Shown: piece by piece, positions 1 through 4,534 of the stretch | Numbering within the stretch: the stretch's first letter is position 1 | Layout: every line of letters begins with the position of its first letter | Source: Chloroflexota bacterium | Lineage (GTDB): Bacteria > Chloroflexota > Ktedonobacteria > Ktedonobacterales > Ktedonobacteraceae | Direction: 5' to 3' | Length of the DNA stretch: 6,130 bases | NCBI GenBank assembly: GCA_005881995.1 | Contig: VBHV01000340.1 | Span: 1 to 6,130 of the forward strand | Program-made: the position numbers and the translations under genes | The notes under the pieces: model-generated | Seen by the model: the letters and a program-made list of their open reading frames with translations, nothing else | Told to the model about the DNA's origin: nothing | Databases searched by the model: none

Positions 1-892
1 GAAATCCGAAGCCTTGCGGCCCTGAATTGAGAACTTCCGTCGCGAATAGTGGCAGAATCACATTAAAGTTAATGCCAAACAGGGATATCGCGCCAATTAC
101 TACGATGACCATCAACGCTGAGGGAGTACGTGCGATATAGGCCAGGCCTTCGCGCAAGCTCTGCCAGGTAGTCTGCTTCGCTACAGGTTGTTTCGCTGCG
201 ATTTGTTTTGCCCCTGGCAACGTGTTATGGCTGTATAATTTCGTCGTATCGATCAAGGCCAGTCCAACAATTACGGCAATAAAACTGATGGCATTGAGCA
301 GGAATAGTGGCGCGACCCCAAGCCAGGCGATGATCAGGCCACCAAGTCCCGGTCCGAGAACGCGTGCCATATTGAACAGTGACGAGTTCAACGCGATGGC
401 GTTTGGCAGATCTTCGCGTCCCACCATTTCCACGACGAATGCCTGCCGAGTGGGCATATCAAGCGAATTGGTCAGGCCCAGTAGGGATGCCAGCACCATT
501 ACATGCCAGATTTGCACCTGCCCGGTAGCGACCAGTATCCACAGCACGGCAGCCTGTAGCAGAGCGAATGATTGAGTACAGAGGAGCATGGTGCGCTTCG
601 GTAAACGGTCGGCCAGTACTCCCCCAAATAGTGTGAGAATTAAGACCGGTAAAAATTGCAGCGCGCCCACCACTCCCAGGAGCAACGCGCTATGGGTTAA
701 TGTCAGTACCAGCCATGCTTGCCCAATCGACTGCATCCAGGTGCCGATCAGAGAAATCATCTGACCAAACCAGAATAGTCGAAAATTACGGTGACGCAGG
801 GCTATAAATGTTCGCAGCAGGCCTTTAACCTGCTGCTGTTCAATCGATGTGGGAACTGAATGTCCCTCGTGATCGGAAGTAATAGTGTGCAT
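1..892 (-). CDS. MFS exporter, MFS_3/EntS-like, C-terminus cut by window edge
   Basis: Reading from the ATG at 892-890, 297 codons are open to the left edge, so only about the first two thirds of a typical 400-430 residue major facilitator protein is visible. After a polar N-terminus of about 30 residues come repeated hydrophobic segments: roughly 40-62, 70-92, 102-122, 128-142, 176-190, 192-213 and 258-283. The loop after the second helix carries the MFS motif A form GGVLADRLPKR (residues 90-100), and GPGLGG at 180-185 resembles the glycine-rich motif C of antiporters. NFRLFW near residue 36 and DMPTRQAF near 145 are typical of the MFS_3 group that includes the enterobactin exporter EntS. 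It probably uses the proton gradient to export a small molecule; the substrate cannot be read from sequence. It starts 37 bases after the MerR stop codon, so the two are likely cotranscribed and MerR probably regulates it. The ribosome binding site is weak (GGAA about 10 bases upstream). Confidence 0.9.
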   Translation of the reverse strand, partial: MHTITSDHEGHSVPTSIEQQQVKGLLRTFIALRHRNFRLFWFGQMISLIGTWMQSIGQAWLVLTLTHSALLLGVVGALQFLPVLILTLFGGVLADRLPKRTMLLCTQSFALLQAAVLWILVATGQVQIWHVMVLASLLGLTNSLDMPTRQAFVVEMVGREDLPNAIALNSSLFNMARVLGPGLGGLIIAWLGVAPLFLLNAISFIAVIVGLALIDTTKLYSHNTLPGAKQIAAKQPVAKQTTWQSLREGLAYIARTPSALMVIVVIGAISLFGINFNVILPLFATEVLNSGPQGFGF

Positions 893-929
893 AGGACAAG
901 GTTCCAATCTAGATAGATAAAAGTAATAA

Positions 930-1406
930 CTATTTTTGATTCAATAATATTTTGCGAGTTTGCTTATGACGCTCGATCTTTGCCAGAAGCGTAGTTCGCA
1001 TCTGCTCCAGGCCAGCTATCTTTAGCTCGATCAAATGCAATTGACGGAGAAGCAGTTCGTCTCCTCGATCTAATTGAGCGATTTTGGCGGCTGCCTCCGT
1101 TTCCTGCTGGTAAGCTTCTTTCAGCATCCCACGTTCGTCTTCCGCCTCCATGATCTCGCGGATATCCGCCAGGGAAAACCCCAGCAGATCACGCAGCCTT
1201 TTGATAGCTTCTAAGCGCTGTATATCTTCTTCGCTGTACCGCCGGTAATTCCCCTCGGTACGGCCGGTAGGAGGCAGTAGACCCACTTCTTCATAATAAC
1301 GAAGCGTGCGTTTGGTTAAGCCCGTTTGCGCGGCAACCTGCTCTATCGAGTACGAGCGCACTTCGTCAGTGCCTGATGAGAAAGATTGTTCATTCGTTGC
1401 GATCAT
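930..1406 (-). CDS. MerR-family transcriptional regulator
   Basis: A 158-residue protein with the classic MerR plan. A winged helix-turn-helix occupies about residues 19-85 (YSIEQVAAQTGLTKRTLRYY, then EVGLLPP and the wing signature NYRRYSEEDI). A long heptad-like helix from about 90 to 150 would be the antiparallel dimerisation coiled coil. Members bind a dyad in the stretched spacer of a sigma-70-type promoter and untwist the DNA when activated. This protein has no cysteine at all, which argues against a metal or thiol sensor of the MerR/CueR/SoxR kind. There is no GyrI-like drug-binding domain as in BmrR, so the inducer is unknown. I chose the ATG at 1406 because GGAGG lies five bases upstream. 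An in-frame ATG at 1472 lies inside the promoter and is unlikely to be used. The MFS exporter follows on the same strand and is the likely target, together with its own promoter. Confidence 0.92.
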   Translation of the reverse strand: MIATNEQSFSSGTDEVRSYSIEQVAAQTGLTKRTLRYYEEVGLLPPTGRTEGNYRRYSEEDIQRLEAIKRLRDLLGFSLADIREIMEAEDERGMLKEAYQQETEAAAKIAQLDRGDELLLRQLHLIELKIAGLEQMRTTLLAKIERHKQTRKILLNQK

Positions 1407-1411
1407 AGTTA

Positions 1412-1416
1412 CCTCC
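1412..1416 (-). promoter_or_regulatory. Ribosome binding site of the MerR gene
   Basis: GGAGG (inside GGGGAGGT) on the minus strand, followed by TAACT and the ATG at 1406. This near-perfect Shine-Dalgarno decides the start in favour of 1406 over the longer reading from 1472. Confidence 0.85.
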
Positions 1417-1460
1417 CCAATACATAAATTTAAAGTAGTCGTCGGTGGAGATGTACTAAT

Positions 1461-1490
1461 AGTATACAACAAGTTTACCGTTTACGTCAA
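1461..1490 (-). promoter_or_regulatory. Promoter of the merR-MFS operon
   Basis: On the minus strand TTGACG (1490-1485) and TATACT (1466-1461) are separated by 18 bases. They resemble sigma-70-type -35 and -10 boxes with a slightly long spacer. MerR-controlled promoters characteristically have longer than optimal spacers, usually 19-20. The predicted transcript would have a leader of about 45-50 bases ending in the strong ribosome binding site. Confidence 0.65.
1473..1490 (-). promoter_or_regulatory. Possible MerR operator in the promoter spacer
   Basis: The segment TTGACGTAAACGGTAAAC covers the -35 box and most of the spacer. It contains an imperfect dyad TTGAC-N7-GTAAA and also a direct repeat GTAAAC-G-GTAAAC. 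Location between -35 and -10 is where MerR proteins bind, and autoregulation is common, so this is the best operator candidate. No binding data can be inferred beyond that. Confidence 0.4.
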
Positions 1491-1520
1491 GGTTAGTGTT
1501 GGACCCTGCCACTGAAAACC

Positions 1521-1847
1521 TTGCTGCCATTGTATCCGAGCAACAGTGATGCTTTCTGTGGTGTCACAGAGGCACCCCTTACAGCTGTTGGACGGCAACA
1601 GGCCCAACAGGTAGCTAGACGTTTGAGCCGTGAACACATCGATGCCCTCTATTGTAGTCCACAGGGACGAGCGCGCGAAACAGCGACTCTCATCGCCTCT
1701 GCTCTGGGTTTGCAGATACAGACGCGCGAACCTCTTCGCGAGATGGATTTTGGGGAGTGGGAGGGCCGCGTGCAAGCAGATGTTGCTGTTTTTTCAACGA
1801 CATATCTCATCTTGTACCCGGTTAACAATGCTACCTTTGAAGTATGA
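1521..1847 (+). pseudogene. Histidine phosphatase (phosphoglycerate-mutase-like) remnant
   Basis: The reading frame keeps the central family blocks: EAPLTAVGRQQAQQVARRL, then DALYCSPQGRARETATLIA, then LREMDFGEWEG. These correspond to the stretch of cobC/gpmB-type histidine phosphatases just after the active site. In intact members an RHG triad with the phosphorylated histidine sits about a dozen residues before this; here the aligned in-frame residues are Tyr-Pro-Ser (near 1539-1547). After GEWEGR the sequence loses all resemblance, so roughly 100 C-terminal residues, including the second catalytic His, are missing. An in-frame stop at 1494-1496 closes the frame upstream. The only usable start in frame is a TTG at 1521 without a ribosome binding site. 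A fragment of this kind should be catalytically dead. The left end lies next to the merR promoter and the right end next to a promoter-like region, so flanking rearrangement could have clipped it. The gene outline is approximate. Confidence 0.75.
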
Positions 1848-1853
1848 TACAAT
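1845..1853 (+). promoter_or_regulatory. Possible extended -10 promoter for the HEAT-like gene
   Basis: TGATACAAT fits the extended -10 pattern TGn-TACAAT. An overlapping TATGAT (1843-1848) is an alternative -10 with TTAACA (1822-1827) at a short 15-base spacing. Transcription would start near 1855-1861 and give a leader of about 85-90 bases. No convincing -35 sits at 17 bases from TACAAT, so confidence is limited. Confidence 0.35.
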
Positions 1854-1932
1854 GGCCGTAAGCTTCAAGAGATCATTTGCAAGAGCCTGGCAGTAGTTGG
1901 TTAAGCAGCCGTTGTCTTCGCCAGGGCCATTG
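1850..1932. repeat. Nested inverted repeats ahead of the HEAT-like gene
   Basis: CAATGGCC (1850-1857) is the exact reverse complement of GGCCATTG (1925-1932). Inside it CCTGGC (1886-1891) pairs with GCCAGG (1920-1925); the two right arms share one base. The right arm ends at the start of the GAGG ribosome binding site (1932-1935). It may be a structured leader or a protein-binding dyad, or chance. The predicted transcript start falls within or just after the left outer arm, which weakens an RNA role for the outer pair. Confidence 0.3.
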
Positions 1933-1945
1933 AGGAAATGTGAAC

Positions 1946-2740
1946 ATGCATGAAACGCTATCATCCCTTATGGAAAGAGCCTTTCAGGAAAATCCCCGTC
2001 CTCTGGAATTTTATCTACGTGAACAGAGTCACCTGCCCGGCACGCGCGCAAATTTAGGACTGATGAATGATTTGAGTAACCTCATGGCGGCAGTTGTGGG
2101 CAAGCGGCCTCAAGACGTGCGAGCCTTATTGCGCTACCTGGTGCAAGATAAAGAAAGCTTGAAAAGCAATACTCCCGATGAATTTGTCGTCTTGTGCGGC
2201 GTTGTCTCCTTTGGCGCGTGCGCTGCCGTCTACCAGAAGTGGCGTCCCGAGGTCTTTCTGCTCCTGGGCGACTTCGCCTGTAGCTCTTCATGGCGCGTAC
2301 GAGAAGGGGCGGCCATAGGATTTCAACGACTATTATCATCCGCGCCGGAGGAAACCATCGCCTATTTGCGCGTATTGGCGAGCGAGGGGAATTACTTGCA
2401 GCAGCGCGCAAGTATCGCGACCCTGGCGGAACCGCCTCTCCTGCATACCGACGCGATGAAAGAGGCTGCCCTGGATGTCCAGAGGACAATTTTGCAGCGG
2501 TTCCGCGAAATTCCACTCATCGAGCGCAAGCGCGAAGATGTGAAGGTGTTACGCCAGGCCACTGGCTATACCATCAGCGTGATTGTAGCCGCGCTGCCCG
2601 AACAAGGCTTCGCCCTGATGTGCGAGTGCGCATTGTGGGGTGACCCTGATATCACCTGGGCGCTGCGTGAGAACCTCAAAAAGAAACGCCTGGCAAAGTT
2701 CACCGAACAGGCCGAGTATGTATCGAAGTTTCTGGCCTGA
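1946..2740 (+). CDS. HEAT-repeat / AlkD-like all-helical protein
   Basis: A 264-residue soluble protein predicted from its residue pattern to be almost wholly alpha-helical, without signal peptide or membrane segment. Repeat-like units with the HEAT flavour are visible: a helix pair around residues 104-130 with WRVREGAAIGFQRLL, and a C-terminal unit with DPDITWALRENLKKKRL (233-249). The pattern of Trp, Arg and Glu in paired amphipathic helices followed by a basic NLKKKRL is seen in HEAT proteins related to the DNA glycosylase AlkD and in uncharacterised AlkD-like proteins. I cannot identify the catalytic aspartate and aromatic pocket of AlkD with confidence, so a repair activity is not claimed; a scaffold or nucleic-acid-binding role is equally possible. 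The start is ambiguous. ATG at 1946 is nine bases after AGGA, and an in-frame GTG at 1940 would be only four bases after GAGG; I prefer the ATG. The gene lies between a dead phosphatase fragment and efp. No terminator is evident after it. Confidence 0.7.
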   Translation: MHETLSSLMERAFQENPRPLEFYLREQSHLPGTRANLGLMNDLSNLMAAVVGKRPQDVRALLRYLVQDKESLKSNTPDEFVVLCGVVSFGACAAVYQKWRPEVFLLLGDFACSSSWRVREGAAIGFQRLLSSAPEETIAYLRVLASEGNYLQQRASIATLAEPPLLHTDAMKEAALDVQRTILQRFREIPLIERKREDVKVLRQATGYTISVIVAALPEQGFALMCECALWGDPDITWALRENLKKKRLAKFTEQAEYVSKFLA

Positions 2741-2940
2741 AGACGGGTAGTAGCAGCAATATCCAGGATGTGCATGAAAAGGCTGAAGGTACGATACTTT
2801 GACAGCGCTTGCTCTTCTCGTATAAAATCTGATAGTCACAAACATTCCAACGCCACTTTCGTAGATGAAGTGCGATTGCCCTGTTTCTGGCAATTGACCA
2901 TAGATATGTTGTTTTGAAGGAAGGAAAGGAGTCCACTCCA
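2741..2940 (+). promoter_or_regulatory. Intergenic region with the efp promoter and leader
   Basis: TTGACA (2799-2804) and TATAAA (2821-2826) are separated by 16 bases; the shifted TAAAAT (2823-2828) gives 18. Either is a strong sigma-70-type match, so efp should be well expressed independently of the gene upstream. Transcription from about 2833 would give a leader of about 108 bases. In it CACTTT (2853-2858) can pair with GAAGTG (2867-2872, including one G-U), and ATTGCC (2875-2880) pairs perfectly with GGCAAT (2889-2894) around an 8-base loop. Neither hairpin is followed by a U-run, so they do not look like a terminator. No other gene is visible in this gap. Confidence 0.7.
2927..2931 (+). 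promoter_or_regulatory. Ribosome binding site of efp
   Basis: AGGAG, inside the purine-rich AAAGGAG, lies nine bases before the TTG at 2941. An upstream in-frame TTG at 2914 falls just before this purine tract, and reading from it would encode the Shine-Dalgarno itself. This selects 2941 as the start. Confidence 0.75.
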
Positions 2941-3513
2941 TTGGGCGCTACAACTACAGCAGATTTTTATAACGGCATGGTTATACGCTATAACAACGAC
3001 TTGTATACAGTGACTGAGTTTCATCATGTCAGTCCGGGAAACTGGCGCGCGTTCGTGCGCGTAAACCTGAAGAATTTGCGAACGGGCCGCGTTATTGAGC
3101 AGCGATTCCGCGCGGGCGAAGAGATAGATGCCGTGCGCGTTGAACATCAGAACTGGCAGTTCCTTTATGTTGATGGCGACGACTACGTCTTCATGAATAC
3201 CGAAACATTCGATCAGCAGCCCTTGCCGAAATCGATGCTGGGAGATGCTGTACGCTTCCTCAAAGAGCAGGATATTGTAGAACTGCTGGTGGATAGCGAA
3301 ACCGATACTATTATCGCCGTCGAGTTGCCAAACTTTTTGGAACTGGTCGTGGAGAGCGCCGAACCCGGCGTGCGTGGTGACACCGCGAACAATGTCACTA
3401 AACCTGCCACACTCGAAACGGGCGCCGTCATCAACGTCCCCCTGTTTGTCAATCCGGGCGATAAAATCCGTATTGATACACGCACAGGTCAGTATGCCTC
3501 GCGCGTGAAATAG
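2941..3513 (+). CDS. efp: Translation elongation factor P (EF-P) with an Asn tip
   Basis: A 190-residue protein, close to the usual 185-190, with the three beta-barrel domains of EF-P: KOW-like domain I (about 1-65), OB domain II (about 66-128) and OB domain III (about 129-190). EF-P binds between the P and E sites of the ribosome and rescues ribosomes stalled on consecutive prolines. The C-terminal signature is intact (GDTANN, KPATLETGAVINVPLF, then GDKIRIDTRTG). Domain I ends its conserved loop as SPGNWRAFVR, where E. coli has KPGKGQAFAR. The tip residue is therefore Asn34 instead of Lys34, followed by Trp35 instead of Gly. The known Lys modifications (EpmA beta-lysylation, 5-aminopentanol) and Arg rhamnosylation by EarP cannot occur on this residue. 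The start is TTG, chosen by its ribosome binding site. It has its own promoter and a terminator, so it is probably monocistronic. No modification enzyme gene is visible nearby. Confidence 0.97.
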   Translation: MGATTTADFYNGMVIRYNNDLYTVTEFHHVSPGNWRAFVRVNLKNLRTGRVIEQRFRAGEEIDAVRVEHQNWQFLYVDGDDYVFMNTETFDQQPLPKSMLGDAVRFLKEQDIVELLVDSETDTIIAVELPNFLELVVESAEPGVRGDTANNVTKPATLETGAVINVPLFVNPGDKIRIDTRTGQYASRVK

Positions 3514-3527
3514 CATTATCTCCTACT

Positions 3528-3559
3528 GGGGTACATGTTATACATGTACCTCATTTTTT
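3528..3559 (+). terminator. Intrinsic terminator of efp
   Basis: GGTACATGT (3530-3538), loop TAT, ACATGTACC (3542-3550) forms a perfect 9-bp stem that extends by a G-U and a G-C pair (3528-3529 with 3551-3552). It is followed by six T (3554-3559). The T-run overlaps the stop codon of the convergent dgkA gene (3558-3560). On the minus strand the hairpin is followed by CCCCAGTAGG, with no T-run, so it should act mainly on efp transcripts. Confidence 0.88.
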
Positions 3560-3956
3560 ATTTCACTACCAGCGCCCATAGATGTGGCCCAAAAATGAAG
3601 AATGCAATGATCACCGCAAATATCGCGCTGACCAACACCGCCCCGGCCGCCACGTCTTTGGCAATTTTCGCCAGGGGATGATATTCGGGCGAGGCCAGGT
3701 CAACGCATCGTTCGATCACGGTATTGAGCATCTCCACAAGCACCACGCTCGCAATTGCCAGAAAGATTACGGCGAACTCGACAGAAGAGATACGTAAGAC
3801 GATTCCAAGCGCTATAGCGAGGAGCGCAATCACGATATGCACCTGCATGTTGATTTGTGTACGCAGCGAGTACCATAGACCCTGGAAGGCATATCCGAAA
3901 CCTGCCATGAATTTCGCCATCCCATTTTTCCGTGGAAGTGGGGAAGGTGTACTCAT
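3558..3956 (-). CDS. dgkA: Undecaprenol / diacylglycerol kinase, Gram-positive DgkA type
   Basis: A 132-residue integral membrane protein of the prokaryotic DAGK family (typically about 120-135 residues) with three hydrophobic segments at roughly 39-55, 59-78 and 101-124. The catalytic stretch E75-M-L-N78-T-V-I-E82 matches E69, N72 and E76 of E. coli DgkA. It is followed by VDL and HPLAKIAKDVAAGAVL, the signature of the Gram-positive branch. B. subtilis DgkA of this branch phosphorylates undecaprenol to recycle the carrier lipid for cell-wall and polysaccharide synthesis. The N-terminal amphipathic region has RTQINMQVH where B. subtilis has RTERNFQFH, so the Glu that helps bind metal is Gln34 here; I recall Gln in other phyla too. 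The ATG at 3956 shares its A with the ybeY stop (TGATG), a typical coupling junction. An in-frame GTG at 3974 is a less likely alternative. It is the last gene of the operon. Confidence 0.93.
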   Translation of the reverse strand: MSTPSPLPRKNGMAKFMAGFGYAFQGLWYSLRTQINMQVHIVIALLAIALGIVLRISSVEFAVIFLAIASVVLVEMLNTVIERCVDLASPEYHPLAKIAKDVAAGAVLVSAIFAVIIAFFIFGPHLWALVVK

Positions 3957-4534
3957 CAGAAATGCGCTTTCCACTCGATCTCTTGCAGCACCGTTTCCTG
4001 TAAACGCACCATGGCCTCGTATCCTGCTTCGGTTTGATCGTCATAGCCTACGAGGTGCAGCGTTCCATGTGATAACAGGTAGAGCAGTTCATACACGGGA
4101 TCGTGCCCTGCCTGTGCCGCCTGTCGCAGCACAGTAGGCCATGAAATAACGATATCACCCAGATTGATACCCAGTTCGGGCGGTGTGACAAATGCCGGGT
4201 GTGTTTCTATGGCTGCTCTTTCGTCGTTGGCTTCTTCCGGCCCCATCCACAATTGCTCGGCAGGAGCGTCTACTAACGGCCTGTCGAGCAGGGGAAACGA
4301 GAGGACATCCGTGGGCTTGTCCTGCTGTCGATACTGCGCATTCAGCCTTTGTATCTCTTCGTCACCTGTGATCACCAGGGAAAGCGCCACAGGTTGGACA
4401 ACATGCGCCGCTTCCAGGGTGCGGGTTATTACCTGTTCCGGTATCTCTGATGACAGGAGCTGTTGGAGTATTGGGTCGCTACCAGCGTCTTCAGAGTTGA
4501 TAGAACAATCAAAATGTACGAGTTGTACTGGCAT
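3956..4534 (-). CDS. ybeY: Endoribonuclease YbeY (16S rRNA maturation / ribosome quality control)
   Basis: A 192-residue protein of the UPF0054 family, longer than E. coli YbeY (155). YbeY is a metal-dependent cytoplasmic endoribonuclease that trims the 16S rRNA 3' end and takes part in ribosome quality control. Visible blocks are LSLVITGDEEIQRLNAQYR (51-69), TDVLSFPL (75-82), LGDIVIS (125-131) and the zinc motif H156-G-T-L-H160-L-V-G-Y-D-D166. The family motif is HGxLHLxGYDH, so the third ligand position holds Asp instead of His; the codon is GAT at 4037-4039. Between DVLSFP and LGDIVIS lie about 43 residues, clearly more than in E. coli, which explains the extra length. The start is the ATG at 4534, which overlaps the upstream flippase gene by 26 bases; its Shine-Dalgarno is weak, so reinitiation is likely. 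An in-frame frame extension to 4591 is not needed. Pairing with dgkA is the classic Gram-positive order. Confidence 0.94.
   Translation of the reverse strand: MPVQLVHFDCSINSEDAGSDPILQQLLSSEIPEQVITRTLEAAHVVQPVALSLVITGDEEIQRLNAQYRQQDKPTDVLSFPLLDRPLVDAPAEQLWMGPEEANDERAAIETHPAFVTPPELGINLGDIVISWPTVLRQAAQAGHDPVYELLYLLSHGTLHLVGYDDQTEAGYEAMVRLQETVLQEIEWKAHF

Noticed and set aside
222..575. 117-residue plus-strand reading frame
   Set aside because: It is antisense to the MFS exporter, whose minus-strand translation is clearly a membrane transporter; composition is that of a shadow frame.
1407..1472. N-terminal extension of MerR from the ATG at 1472
   Set aside because: The extension runs through the -10 region and leader, and the strong GGAGG before the ATG at 1406 marks the real start.
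1482..1775. 97-residue minus-strand frame opposite the phosphatase remnant
   Set aside because: No recognisable motif; the opposite strand carries the histidine-phosphatase blocks.
2082..2516. 144-residue minus-strand Arg-rich frame
   Set aside because: Antisense to the HEAT-like gene; the arginine-rich composition is typical of out-of-frame translation.
2761..2769. ATCC-A-GGAT mini-palindrome as a terminator for the HEAT-like gene
   Set aside because: Four-base stem with a one-base loop and no T-run; not a credible terminator.
2836..3516. 226-residue minus-strand frame opposite efp
   Set aside because: It is longer than efp but is a shadow: the plus strand encodes an intact EF-P with conserved signatures and its own expression signals.
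3849..3866. Glu to Gln change at a metal-binding position of DgkA (Gln34)
   Set aside because: It differs from B. subtilis, but I recall Gln at this place in DgkA proteins of other phyla, so it is recorded in the gene entry and not claimed as novel.
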